Assembly (NCBI RefSeq): GCF_004348895.1
Contig: NZ_RRZK01000030.1
Coordinates: 237,144 to 301,143 of the forward strand
From: Pseudomonas vancouverensis
GTDB lineage: Bacteria; Pseudomonadota; Gammaproteobacteria; Pseudomonadales; Pseudomonadaceae
Direction: 5' to 3'
DNA: 64,000 nt
Position 1 is the first letter of the stretch, and every line of letters begins with the position of its first letter. Under the pieces are notes generated by a model. It had not been told where the DNA came from, searched no databases, and saw only the letters and a list, made by a program, of their open reading frames with translations. This document shows, piece after piece, positions 1-7,665 of this stretch. Both the position numbers and the translations under genes were made by a program.

Positions 1-47
1 TCACCTTCTCGATGCCCAAGGAACTACGCGTCCGCTCGCTGATTTGA
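1..47 (+). CDS. ispH: IspH C-terminal end (partial, cut by window edge)
   Basis: The first 47 bases read in frame 3 as TFSMPKELRVRSLI followed by TGA. This resembles the C-terminal tail of 4-hydroxy-3-methylbut-2-enyl diphosphate reductase, the last enzyme of the MEP isoprenoid pathway. In pseudomonads ispH lies beside the minor-pilin genes, which fits this position. Only 14 codons are visible, so the call rests on the tail plus synteny. The last 24 bases overlap, tail to tail, the end of the fimT-like gene on the other strand. Confidence 0.55.
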   Translation, partial: TFSMPKELRVRSLI

Positions 48-560
48 CCCGCCCTCGCAGAGTGCCTGTGCAACCCGATCGTTGCGCAGGCTGACTCGAC
101 CGGAAGACGCCAGTACCACTTGGTACTGGCTTAGCGCTTCACGCGTTGCACAGACATGCAACGTTCCCGATTGAAAGCCACCCCCCACAGGTTCACCCAA
201 CGGGCTGAACCGAATGGACGTCCTCACGTATAGATTGCCGAAAACCGGCAGCCGAGTGCCGCTACGGCGTTCGATCAGCAGCGGGTTATCGCTGTCGTCA
301 TGACCCTGGCCGCTCACGTCCAGAATGATTCGCCAGCCTTGGCCCCAGTCACCATTTATCCCGTGCACCATCACGTTCTGGTTGCGGGCAATAGCCTCGC
401 TTCTGGCGCTGTTGATCCCGCTGGCAAGCGATCTCGCAGCTTGTTCGCGGCGACTGGATGCAATCATCTCTCCGAACATCGGGCTGACCAGATGCAGAAC
501 AATCCCGGTAATCGTCAGTCCCATAAGCAGCTCGATCAAGCCGAAGCCTTGTTGTCGCAT
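24..560 (-). CDS. fimT: GspH/FimT-family minor pseudopilin
   Basis: A 178-residue type IV prepilin-like protein. The N-terminus is a very short basic leader (MRQQG) followed by FGLIELL, the PilD cleavage and methylation site, with Gly before the cut and Glu at +5. A hydrophobic helix of about 20 residues follows, then a globular GspH-like domain with two Cys (in HVCATRE and ALCEGG). FimT/FimU proteins join the minor-pilin complex that primes pilus assembly; some FimT proteins bind DNA during natural transformation. Here the gene points away from fimU, with 70 bp between the two starts, and converges on ispH. The start follows a strong GGGAGGGAG ribosome site. FimT rather than another GspH paralogue is inferred from position. 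Confidence 0.8.
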   Translation of the reverse strand: MRQQGFGLIELLMGLTITGIVLHLVSPMFGEMIASSRREQAARSLASGINSARSEAIARNQNVMVHGINGDWGQGWRIILDVSGQGHDDSDNPLLIERRSGTRLPVFGNLYVRTSIRFSPLGEPVGGGFQSGTLHVCATREALSQYQVVLASSGRVSLRNDRVAQALCEGGSNQRADA

Positions 561-630
561 GTTTCTCCCTCCCTGGAGTGATGTTCGAGCGTGTAATGGC
601 AGGTATAGCTGAGGGTAATCGAGGGGATCG

Positions 631-1104
631 ATGGATCATCGTACAAAAGGTTTCACGCTGATCGAGATGCTGGCTGCGCTGGTGATTTCAGCGTTGCTGA
701 TCACCTTGGGCGTGCCTGCTTTTAGCCGTTTGGCGCAATCCACCCGAGCTGACACTGAGATTGGAGAGGTGCAGCGCGCCTTGAATTTTGCCCGTATCGA
801 GGCGATCAATCGGGGTATCACCACCCAGCTTCGGCCGACGGCAGATCGCGATGATTGGCAGGGCGAGTTGGCGGTGTATGACGGTACTGGCACTTCAGCC
901 AATGTATTGCGGGTTGTTCCGGCGGTGAGCAAGGGCGCGACTGTCACGCTAACTTCAGGGGTAAGCAGCATCGATTTCAGCGATCTGGGTGGCTTGTCGT
1001 CAGTGCCCGCAACGGTGTTGATCAGTTACACGTTAGGGGCACAAAGCAGGACGCTGAGTGTGTGTTTGAACGGACGGATTCTACGAGGTGGAAGTTGCGA
1101 ATGA
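631..1104 (+). CDS. fimU: Minor pilin FimU (GspH family)
   Basis: A 157-residue prepilin with leader MDHRTKG, processing site FTLIEML and a hydrophobic helix to about residue 30, then a GspH-type beta domain ending in a Cys pair (SVCLNG and GGSCE). FimU is one of the minor pilins (with PilV, PilW, PilX) that form the tip complex of type IVa pili. It opens a tightly packed operon: its stop overlaps the pilV start as ATGA. A GAGGGG ribosome site lies before the ATG. The leader and all residues needed for PilD processing are intact. Confidence 0.85.
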   Translation: MDHRTKGFTLIEMLAALVISALLITLGVPAFSRLAQSTRADTEIGEVQRALNFARIEAINRGITTQLRPTADRDDWQGELAVYDGTGTSANVLRVVPAVSKGATVTLTSGVSSIDFSDLGGLSSVPATVLISYTLGAQSRTLSVCLNGRILRGGSCE

Positions 1105-1550
1105 GGGCAGGGAGCAAGCGAGCAGTACAGGGTATGACACTGATCGAAGTGCTGGTGGCGTTGTTGATTCTGGGGGTTGGCCTGCTGGGGGCAGCGGCGG
1201 TTCAGCTCAATGCGCTGAAGTACACGGACAGCTCGCGCATGCTCAGCCAGGCCAGTTTCATTGCCTACGACATGATGGATCGCATTCGTGCCAATTCTGC
1301 TGCCGACTACACCGTTGTGCCACCGACGTCGGGCAATCTGGGCAACGCCCGCGATCAGGATCTCTACGACTTCACCACGAATATCGCCCAGTTTGGTGGA
1401 CCTACTGCTACTGGCAGCGTCACCGTCAATCAACGTATTTATACCGTTACCATTACCTGGGACGACTCGCGGGCGGCCAGGAACGACCACGATCAGCGCA
1501 GTTTTGTCCTCTCCAGTCGCGTGGCGGTCGATCCTCTGGTGAGCCCATGA
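1101..1550 (+). CDS. pilV: Minor pilin PilV
   Basis: A 149-residue minor pilin. I chose the ATG at 1101, which overlaps the fimU stop as ATGA; the reading frame is open further upstream, but those codons lie inside fimU. A basic leader (RAGSKRAVQG) precedes MTLIEVLVALLILGVGLLG, the conserved prepilin helix with Glu5. The region YDMMDRIRANSA is typical of PilV. It should act with FimU, PilW and PilX in the pilus-tip priming complex in the inner membrane. The next gene, pilW, again starts with a 4-bp overlap, so translational coupling runs through the whole operon. Confidence 0.88.
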   Translation: MRAGSKRAVQGMTLIEVLVALLILGVGLLGAAAVQLNALKYTDSSRMLSQASFIAYDMMDRIRANSAADYTVVPPTSGNLGNARDQDLYDFTTNIAQFGGPTATGSVTVNQRIYTVTITWDDSRAARNDHDQRSFVLSSRVAVDPLVSP

Positions 1551-2257
1551 CCGGCAGGCAAAACGGTTTTGGGCTCATTGAAGCAATGATCGCCCTGGCA
1601 TTGAGCCTCATTGTTGTCCTGGGCGTAACGCGGATATTCATCACCGCCAAGAGCACCTACGTCAGTCAGAACGCAGCGGCCAACATGCAGGAGGACGCGC
1701 GATTCGTGTTGAGCAAGATGATTCAGGAGATCCGCATGGTGGGCATGTTCGGCTGCCTGGGGACAATCACTGACTCAAGTAAGGACAAAGACTTCAATGC
1801 CAGCCAGCTGACGCCGATCCGTTGGGATAACGTTAGTCATGAGTTGACCCTGGTAACGGCGGATGTCGGCAGTAAAGGCAGTACTCCAGCGTGGACAGTC
1901 ATCTCCGATTGCAGAAGCAGCGCAACAGCCTATAGCGGCGCGCCGACACCCGCAGCGGGGCAAACAGCCTTTCCGATCAGGCGACTGGTTTACGGCTTCC
2001 GGAACAATCAACTGCTGATCGGGCCTGGAGGTGGCAGTCCGATGCGGGTGTTGGTCGATAATGTCAGCGCCTTCGATGTGAGCTTCGGTGTGGCCCGTAC
2101 CGCGACCGATATCGCTGCTTCCAGCTACAGCGCCAACCCATCTGACCCGGCGCTGATTCGTAGCGTTCGCCTGAGTTTGACCCTGCATGACCCCAACGAC
2201 AGGGTTGGCAGTCAGACTTTCAATGTCGTCGCCGCCTTGCGAAATCGACTGCCATGA
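1547..2257 (+). CDS. pilW: Minor pilin PilW
   Basis: A 236-residue minor pilin. The start at 1547 overlaps the pilV stop (ATGA); the upstream open frame is a pilV shadow. The leader MTGRQNG precedes FGLIEAMIALALSLIVVLGV, the prepilin helix. The region MQEDARFVLSKMIQEIRMVGMFGC is characteristic of PilW, with a Cys near residue 70 and another in the ISDCRSS stretch that may pair. PilW is the large member of the minor pilin set and is needed for surface pili in P. aeruginosa. The last codons overlap the pilX start. Confidence 0.88.
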   Translation: MTGRQNGFGLIEAMIALALSLIVVLGVTRIFITAKSTYVSQNAAANMQEDARFVLSKMIQEIRMVGMFGCLGTITDSSKDKDFNASQLTPIRWDNVSHELTLVTADVGSKGSTPAWTVISDCRSSATAYSGAPTPAAGQTAFPIRRLVYGFRNNQLLIGPGGGSPMRVLVDNVSAFDVSFGVARTATDIAASSYSANPSDPALIRSVRLSLTLHDPNDRVGSQTFNVVAALRNRLP

Positions 2258-2733
2258 AGAGAAGGCCGATGACTGTTCGCACTCAGGGAGGCATGGCGCT
2301 GCTGGTCAGCCTGGTGTTTTTGTTGTTGCTGACGTTGCTGGGCATTTCATCGATGCAGAACGCCACCTTGCAGGAAAAGATGACTGCCAGCCTGGTGCTG
2401 CGCAATCAATCGTTCCAGAGCGCAGAAACTGTCCTGCGAGCGGGTGAAAGTGCCGTGCAACGGGCCGGCTATGCAATGCCACAGTGCAGCGGTAATCGCC
2501 AGTGTTCGCCTCCGGCGGAGTCGTCGACAGTCAGTGCCGCAGGCTTCAATGCCGCTTCGGGTGTCACATGGATCGCATCCGGTAGCGGTTTTTACGGTGT
2601 ACAGAACCTCGGTGTCAGCAAGGAGGCCGTGAATGTGCCGATCAATACCCAGGTCACGTTGTACCGGGTCACGGCAGTGGGTATCGCAGGGCATTCGCGC
2701 AGTGTGGTGGAAAGTATCTATGCGAAGTTTTAA
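2254..2733 (+). CDS. pilX: Minor pilin PilX
   Basis: A 159-residue PilX protein. The N-terminus has a basic stretch, then GGMALLVSLVFLLLLTLLG and SSMQNATLQEKM, which is the PilX signature. As in other PilX/GspK-like subunits, Glu5 is missing from the processing motif (MALLV instead of LIE), a normal feature of this family. PilX caps the minor-pilin complex and normally partners PilY1. Here the gene downstream is not PilY1 but a 135-residue secreted protein whose start lies 14 bp inside the end of pilX. Confidence 0.85.
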   Translation: MKRRPMTVRTQGGMALLVSLVFLLLLTLLGISSMQNATLQEKMTASLVLRNQSFQSAETVLRAGESAVQRAGYAMPQCSGNRQCSPPAESSTVSAAGFNAASGVTWIASGSGFYGVQNLGVSKEAVNVPINTQVTLYRVTAVGIAGHSRSVVESIYAKF

Positions 2734-3127
2734 GTGGCGTTTCGCAGGGTATGGCGCATGGGTGATCGTGCACTGGTGCGCACCGGCTTACGCGCTTGTG
2801 CCACCGAACTTCCCGCCGATGAGCCGGGATCACTGCCTGGTCGCCGGCAACTGGTATGGTTTTTACCGCGACAAAATGGGCTTGAGCCCCATCTGCATCA
2901 AGCTGCCTGACACGATCAGCGTTAAGATGCTCGACAGCAATGCTGATGGCGTGGTCGATGACATCGACGCCATTTCCAGCGAGGTGAAATTTGTCGGGGA
3001 GAACCCGAGCCAAGATAATACCGATAATGACGGCAACGGAATCGGCGAGGATTCTGCTGGCGACATCCCCCCAGCGCCGGAAAACTCCGGCGGCAGTCGT
3101 CGCATCATGTGGCGCCAGATACAGTAA
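2720..3127 (+). CDS. Small secreted protein with EF-hand-like loops in the pilY1 position
   Basis: A 135-residue protein of unknown family. The start at 2720 lies 14 bp inside pilX. Residues 1-25 form a signal peptide likely cut after APAYA. The mature part has a Cys pair (HCLV and ICIK), then DSNADGVVDDIDA near residue 70, which matches the spacing of an EF-hand or dockerin calcium loop, and a second acidic stretch (DNTDNDGNGIGED). It occupies the place, between pilX and pilE, where pseudomonads with active twitching carry the large (>1000-residue) calcium-binding adhesin pilY1. It could be an unrelated small pilus accessory protein or an extremely shortened PilY1; the C-terminal RIMWRQIQ is the kind of Trp-Arg ending I associate with PilY1, but I cannot prove it. 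Confidence 0.6.
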   Translation: MRSFKWRFAGYGAWVIVHWCAPAYALVPPNFPPMSRDHCLVAGNWYGFYRDKMGLSPICIKLPDTISVKMLDSNADGVVDDIDAISSEVKFVGENPSQDNTDNDGNGIGEDSAGDIPPAPENSGGSRRIMWRQIQ

Positions 3128-3141
3128 GTGAGAGTTGATGC

Positions 3142-3543
3142 ATGCGTAGTTCCAGCCGAGGTTTTACCCTGATCGAAATCATGATCGTGATCGCGATTAT
3201 CGGGATCGTCCTGACCATTGCCGCGCCGATGTTCACTGAACACCTGAACAAGGGCCGCCGTACCGACGTGGCCGGGTTGCTGTCCGAACAGGCGCAGATC
3301 CTTGAGCGTTTCTATACGAAGAACAACACATACACCGAAGCCACCGGCCTCAGTGCCGGCAATGACTATTACACGATTGTTCCGACCCTGACCGAGCAGA
3401 CCTTTCTGCTGACAGCCGAGCGCAAGCCGGGCACCAGCATGGCCGCAGACAAGTGCGGTGATCTGACCATTACCAACACTGGCGCGCTTGGCATGGTCAA
3501 TGCGGCGTCCGGGGTCACCAGTAAAGAGTGCTGGGGTCGCTGA
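3142..3543 (+). CDS. pilE: Minor pilin PilE
   Basis: A 133-residue prepilin with leader MRSSSRG, site FTLIEIMIVIAIIGIVLTIAA, and the EQAQILERFYTKNNTYTEA region typical of PilE-type proteins. Two late Cys (DKCGDL and KECWGR) would close the C-terminal D-loop. In P. aeruginosa PilE links the tip complex to the PilA shaft. It is the last gene of the minor-pilin operon, 14 bp after the small secreted protein; thiO follows after 56 bp, possibly on the same transcript. Confidence 0.87.
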   Translation: MRSSSRGFTLIEIMIVIAIIGIVLTIAAPMFTEHLNKGRRTDVAGLLSEQAQILERFYTKNNTYTEATGLSAGNDYYTIVPTLTEQTFLLTAERKPGTSMAADKCGDLTITNTGALGMVNAASGVTSKECWGR

Positions 3544-3599
3544 GTTCCTTTTTCGGGCGCCCCTTGCGCCCATTGTCTATTCAACGGTTGGATCAGAAC

Positions 3600-4700
3600 A
3601 TGACCAGGCAACAGCAAGTGGTGATTGTCGGCGGCGGCGTGATTGGCCTGCTGACGGCGTTCAATCTCGCGTCCGAAGTGCAAAGCGTTGTGCTGCTGGA
3701 TCGTTCGAATGTCGGTCAGGAGTCTTCCTGGGCGGGTGGTGGCATCGTTTCGCCGCTTTACCCGTGGCGCTACAGCCCGGCGGTTACCGCGCTGGCCCAC
3801 TGGTCACAGGACTTTTATCCACAGCTGGGCGAGCGCTTGTTTGCTGCCACAGGTGTTGACCCTGAAGTACACACCACCGGCCTGTATTGGCTGGATCTGG
3901 ACGACGAGGCTGAGGCCTTGGCCTGGGCTGCGCGGGAAAACCGTCCATTGAGCGCTGTGGATATCTCCGCGGCGCATGACGCGGTGCCGGTGTTGGGCGG
4001 TGGCTTTTCTCGCGCCATCTACATGGCCGATGTCGCCAACGTGCGTAACCCGCGGCTGGTGAAATCGCTCAAGGCGGCCTTGCAGGCTCTGCCTAATGTC
4101 ACCCTTCATGAGCAATGCGAGGTCAGTGGCTTTGTGCGTGATGGCAATAAAGTCGTAGGCGTGCAGACGTCCAGCGGCATTGTCCACGCTGATGAGGTGG
4201 TGCTGACTGCGGGCGCCTGGAGTGGTGACTTGCTCAAGAGCCTGGGCCTGACACTTCCGGTAGAGCCGGTGAAGGGGCAGATGATTCTGTACAAATGCGC
4301 GGCGGATTTCCTGCCGAGCATGGTCCTGGCCAAGGGTCGTTATGCGATTCCGCGGCGTGATGGGCACATTCTGATTGGCAGCACACTGGAGCATGAAGGC
4401 TTCGACAAGACGCCGACCGCAACCGCGCTGGAGAGTCTCAAGGCATCGGCAGTCGAGCTGATTCCGGCACTGGCCAATGCGCAGGTCGTCGGACACTGGG
4501 CAGGTTTGCGCCCCGGCTCACCCGAGGGCATTCCTTACATCGGTCGCGTACCTGAATTTGACGGGCTCTGGCTCAACTGTGGGCATTACCGCAACGGCCT
4601 GGTGTTGGCGCCAGCATCCTGTCAGTTGTTTGCCGATGTGATGCTGGGCCGGACCCCGATCATTGATCCGGCGCCGTATGCGCCGGCCGGGCGGATCTGA
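3600..4700 (+). CDS. thiO: Glycine oxidase ThiO
   Basis: A 366-residue FAD-dependent amine oxidase of the DAO family. The start at 3600 (MTRQQQVV) puts the Rossmann motif VVIVGGGVIGLLTAFNLA at residues 7-24, as expected. Later landmarks are WAGGGIVSPLYPW, which covers the flavin, and HWAGLRPGSPEGIPYIG near the C-terminus. ThiO oxidises glycine to the imine used to build the thiazole ring of thiamine. The gene sits between minor pilins and pilR, as in other pseudomonads. Its stop is only 5 bp from the convergent pilR stop. Confidence 0.9.
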   Translation: MTRQQQVVIVGGGVIGLLTAFNLASEVQSVVLLDRSNVGQESSWAGGGIVSPLYPWRYSPAVTALAHWSQDFYPQLGERLFAATGVDPEVHTTGLYWLDLDDEAEALAWAARENRPLSAVDISAAHDAVPVLGGGFSRAIYMADVANVRNPRLVKSLKAALQALPNVTLHEQCEVSGFVRDGNKVVGVQTSSGIVHADEVVLTAGAWSGDLLKSLGLTLPVEPVKGQMILYKCAADFLPSMVLAKGRYAIPRRDGHILIGSTLEHEGFDKTPTATALESLKASAVELIPALANAQVVGHWAGLRPGSPEGIPYIGRVPEFDGLWLNCGHYRNGLVLAPASCQLFADVMLGRTPIIDPAPYAPAGRI

Positions 4701-4705
4701 GCGCT

Positions 4706-6055
4706 TCAGTCCAGCCCCAGCTTCTTCAGGCGATAACGCATCGACCTGAAGGACAACCGCAATCGCTGGGCCGCCGCCGTGCGGTTCCAGCGGGTTTCCT
4801 CCAGCGCCTGGAGGAGCAACTGGCGTTCGATGCTCTCCAGGTAGGCTTCCAGGTTGTCGATTTGCGTCAGGTCCGGCAAGCCACTTTCGACGGCACTTTT
4901 GCGCTCGGTCAGGCGCAGGTCAGAGGCCTCAATTTGCTGGTTCTCGCTCAGGGTGTGAGCCCGTTCGAGCATGTTTTCCAGTTCCCGCACGTTACCGGGG
5001 AAGCGGTAGCCTTTCAGCGCATCGAGGGCCTGCGCGTTCAGGCTCGCGGGCGGTTGCCCGGCGTCTGCAGCCAGGCGCTTGAGGATGTGATTGGCGAGCG
5101 TTTCGATGTCGTCGCGACGCTCGCGCAAGGGCGGCACCTGTATTTCGATCACGTTCAAACGGTAGTACAAGTCCGCACGAAAGCGTCCGGCGGCCACTTC
5201 GGCACCCAGGTCCTTGTGGGTGGCACACAGGATGCGCACATCGATGACCAATTCCTGTTGCTCGCCAACGCTGCGCACGGCTCTTTCCTGGATGGCGCGC
5301 AGTAACTTGACCTGCATCGCCAACGGCAGGTCGGCCACTTCATCGAGAAAGAGTGTGCCGCGATGAGCCGCCTGAAACAGGCCTGGCTTGTCTTCGATGG
5401 CACCGCTGAAACTGCCTTTGCGATGGCCAAAAAACTCGCTCTCCATCAGTTCCGATGGAATCGCCGCACAATTGACAGGTATGAATGGCAGATGGGTGCG
5501 TGGGCCCTGTTCATGGATCAGACGTGCGACCAGCTCCTTGCCGCTGCCGGACTCACCACTGATGTACACCGGCGCCTGGCTCTGGGCCAGCTTGGCGATG
5601 TGTTTGCGCAGGGTGCGTATGGGCATGGATTCGCCGACCAGTCTTTGCGCCGTGGCTGTGCTGTCGCTGGAAGGGCGCAGGGCGCGGCTGACCAGTTCCC
5701 TCAGGCGAGTGAGGTCCACTGGCTGGGTCAGGTAGTCGAAGGCGCCGGCTTTCAGGGTGTTGACTGCCGTTTCGAGGCAGGCATAGGCGCTGATCATCGC
5801 CACCGGGACCTGAGGATAGCGGTGGCGGATGTGCTTTATCAGCTCCAGACCGGTTCCGTCGGGCAGGCGCATGTTGGTCAGGCACAGGTCGAAAGTCTCG
5901 CGTTTGAGCAGCGCATGGGCCTGATCGATGTTGCGGGCATTAAAAGTGTCGAGTTTCATCCGCCCCAGGGTGATCTCCAGGAGTTCGCGGATATCCGCGG
6001 CGTCGTCGACGATCAGGACTTTCTTGCGTGCACGCATCATCAAAGTGGGTTCCAT
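4706..6055 (-). CDS. pilR: PilR, sigma54 activator with a defective receiver domain
   Basis: A 449-residue NtrC-type regulator with three domains: receiver (about 12-130), AAA+ (about 145-375, Walker A GESGSGKE, Walker B LFLDEVADL) and a Fis-type helix-turn-helix (RSMRYRLKKLGLD). It matches PilR in length and in its ending. The receiver keeps the acidic pair (VDDAAD) but has Asn61 in CLTNMRLPDG, where PilR has the phosphorylated Asp, and Gln111 in DYLTQPVDL, where a Lys is nearly invariant. The sigma54-contact loop reads GSFSGA rather than GAFTGA or the GSFTGA of P. aeruginosa PilR. Its kinase partner pilS is a relic just upstream. The AAA+ core is otherwise whole, so this may be a phosphorylation-independent activator or an early pseudogene. 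The usual target is pilA, about 20 kb away. Confidence 0.88.
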   Translation of the reverse strand: MEPTLMMRARKKVLIVDDAADIRELLEITLGRMKLDTFNARNIDQAHALLKRETFDLCLTNMRLPDGTGLELIKHIRHRYPQVPVAMISAYACLETAVNTLKAGAFDYLTQPVDLTRLRELVSRALRPSSDSTATAQRLVGESMPIRTLRKHIAKLAQSQAPVYISGESGSGKELVARLIHEQGPRTHLPFIPVNCAAIPSELMESEFFGHRKGSFSGAIEDKPGLFQAAHRGTLFLDEVADLPLAMQVKLLRAIQERAVRSVGEQQELVIDVRILCATHKDLGAEVAAGRFRADLYYRLNVIEIQVPPLRERRDDIETLANHILKRLAADAGQPPASLNAQALDALKGYRFPGNVRELENMLERAHTLSENQQIEASDLRLTERKSAVESGLPDLTQIDNLEAYLESIERQLLLQALEETRWNRTAAAQRLRLSFRSMRYRLKKLGLD

Positions 6056-6254
6056 CCATGAACGACGATCATGCTAAAGCGGCCGCCGTCCTGGCGGGAC
6101 TTTGAGTTCAGGTGGGACAGTTGCAGGACGTTTCCAGATACCCGGGACATGCGCTGAGAGTGATCTTGAATAATCAGCGTCAGACGCCCATTCGCGTCTT
6201 CAGTTCCTCATGTGCGTGTATTGGCCCCGCGGCTTGATGGATGGCACCCAGCGG
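6040..6254 (-). pseudogene. pilS: pilS remnant (sensor kinase, two deletions and a frameshift)
   Basis: Reading the minus strand from 6254 gives PLGAIHQAAGPIHAHEEL, which aligns without gaps to the PilS stretch after the phospho-accepting His (PLGAISHAAQLLQESEEL). One base is then lost at 6199-6200, and the next frame continues DANGRLTLIIQDHSQRMSRV and GNVLQLS, matching the second DHp helix of PilS. After a large internal deletion the frame ends in DGGRFSMIVVHGWNPL and a stop at 6040, corresponding to the PilS C-terminal strand. The N-terminal membrane part, the catalytic His and nearly the whole ATPase domain are gone. The fragment lies exactly where pilS belongs, ending inside the start of pilR. 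I compared with PilS from memory, so exact identities need checking. Confidence 0.78.
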
Positions 6255-6284
6255 GGCGGGCTGGGGCCATTGCAACGGCAGGGA

Positions 6285-6518
6285 TCAGCGATTGTCGGAT
6301 TTGGGGCCTTGCTGAAGGTGGGCCTGGCTGCAATACCACTGCTGTTCGAGATTCAGCGCACGGTCACGTGGCAGATGTACGCCGCACTGGGCGCAACGCA
6401 CCATGGGAGCAGCGTCACGTTCAGATGGGGATTGGGTGGAAGCAGGTTGACCCTTGAACTTGCGCCAGAACCATACAGCAGCGGCAATCAGGGCGATCCA
6501 GAACAATAGACGAAGCAT
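6285..6518 (-). CDS. PP0621-family small membrane protein with zinc-ribbon-like Cys
   Basis: A 77-residue protein. Residues 1-18 (LRLLFWIALIAAAVWFWRKF) form one membrane helix. The remainder has CAQCGVHLPRD and, 18 residues later, CSQAH, a CxxC...CxxH pattern that could bind zinc. It matches the conserved Pseudomonas PP0621 family, found beside bamD. The function is unknown. It lies between the pilS remnant (30 bp downstream of its stop) and the bamD terminator, so it probably has its own promoter. Confidence 0.75.
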   Translation of the reverse strand: MLRLLFWIALIAAAVWFWRKFKGQPASTQSPSERDAAPMVRCAQCGVHLPRDRALNLEQQWYCSQAHLQQGPKSDNR

Positions 6519-6598
6519 GGTGAGCTGCTTTTTGACTGATGATTCGGCAGTTTAGCCTCGGACCTGACGGGCGCACAGTGGGTAAAAGCGCGGAAATA

Positions 6599-6630
6599 AA
6601 AAAGGGAGGCTTGAAAGCCTCCCTTTTGCA
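6599..6630 (-). terminator. Rho-independent terminator of bamD
   Basis: A 12-bp stem (AAAGGGAGGCTT paired with AAGCCTCCCTTT, small loop) 13 bp after the bamD stop. Read on the minus strand it is followed by a run of T, so it serves bamD. Confidence 0.85.
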
Positions 6631-6642
6631 TAACCGGGGGTG

Positions 6643-7665
6643 TCAGTCGAACACGCCGAAGGTCATGTAGCTGAACCAGGAGCGGTCACTGTTGTTGCCT
6701 TCCGCTTCGTGATTTTCTTCTTCGATCACGTCGCCATTGGCGTTTTTAGGCTTGAGCTCGTTCGGGATCGCGTCTTTCGCGTCCTGGAACTGCTTCTGCA
6801 CGTCCTGGTTGGCGCGGGTTTCGCCCGGCGGCAGCGGTGGACGCGACTCGATCAGGCCCAGGGTGGCCTTGCTCAGCCACGAACGGTTGTCGGCCTCAGC
6901 CACCGATGGCACGAACTGACCGTCCACCAGGCTTGGGTGGTTCGGGTAGTTGAGCTTCAGGGTTTCCAGGCTGGTCGCGGCCAGTTCGTCCAGGTGCAGA
7001 CGCTGGTAAGCCTCGGTCATCACCGCCAGGCCGTCACCGACCGATGGGGTTTCCTGGAAGTTTTCTACCACATAACGGCCACGGTTGGCGGCGGCGACGT
7101 AGGCCTGACGGGTCAGGTAGTAGTCGGCCACGTGGATTTCGTAGGCAGCCAGCAGGTTGCGCAGGTAGATCATGCGCTGCTTGGCGTCCGGCGAATAACG
7201 GCTGTTCGGGAAGCGGCTGGTCAGTTGGGCGAACTCGTTGTAGGAGTCGCGGGCGGCACCCGGGTCACGCTTGGTCATGTCCAGCGGCAGGAAGCGCGAG
7301 AGCAGGCCAACGTCCTGGTCGAAAGAGGTCAGGCCCTTGAGGTAGTAGGCGTAGTCCACGTTCGGGTGCTGTGGGTGCAAGCGGATGAAACGCTCCGCAG
7401 CAGACTTGGCAGCCTCAGGCTCGGTGTTCTTGTAGTTGGCGTAGATGAGTTCGAGTTGCGCCTGGTCGGCATAACGACCGAACGGATAACGCGACTCCAG
7501 GGCCTTCAGCTTGGCCGTGGCGCTGGTGTAGTTATTGTTGTCCAGGTCGGTTTGAGCCTGTTGGTACAACTCGACTTCACTCAGGTTTTCGTCTACGACT
7601 TCCTTCGATGAGCAAGCAGCGGTCAATGCGAGGATGGCGATCAGCAGCAGGTGTTTCACTTGCAT
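6643..7665 (-). CDS. bamD: Outer membrane assembly lipoprotein BamD
   Basis: A 340-residue lipoprotein. The start at 7665 (MQVKHLLLIAILALTAACSS) gives a lipobox LTAAC with Cys19; the longer open frame upstream has no signal. Five TPR-like helical pairs follow (YQQAQTDLDNNNY, GRYADQAQLELIYANYK, FIRLHPQHPNVDYAYYLKG), as in BamD/ComL. BamD is an essential part of the BAM complex that inserts beta-barrel proteins in the outer membrane. It is divergent from rluD with about 150 bp between starts, the normal Pseudomonas arrangement. At 340 residues it has the long C-terminal tail usual in Pseudomonas. Confidence 0.93.
   Translation of the reverse strand: MQVKHLLLIAILALTAACSSKEVVDENLSEVELYQQAQTDLDNNNYTSATAKLKALESRYPFGRYADQAQLELIYANYKNTEPEAAKSAAERFIRLHPQHPNVDYAYYLKGLTSFDQDVGLLSRFLPLDMTKRDPGAARDSYNEFAQLTSRFPNSRYSPDAKQRMIYLRNLLAAYEIHVADYYLTRQAYVAAANRGRYVVENFQETPSVGDGLAVMTEAYQRLHLDELAATSLETLKLNYPNHPSLVDGQFVPSVAEADNRSWLSKATLGLIESRPPLPPGETRANQDVQKQFQDAKDAIPNELKPKNANGDVIEEENHEAEGNNSDRSWFSYMTFGVFD

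Noticed and set aside
590..612. Sigma54 promoter before fimU
   Set aside because: GG and GC in TGGCAGGTATAGCTG are 8 bp apart, not 10.
2254..2750. Possible frameshift between pilX and the next gene because of the 14-bp overlap
   Set aside because: The downstream gene has its own start and a full signal peptide, and pilX has a normal length.
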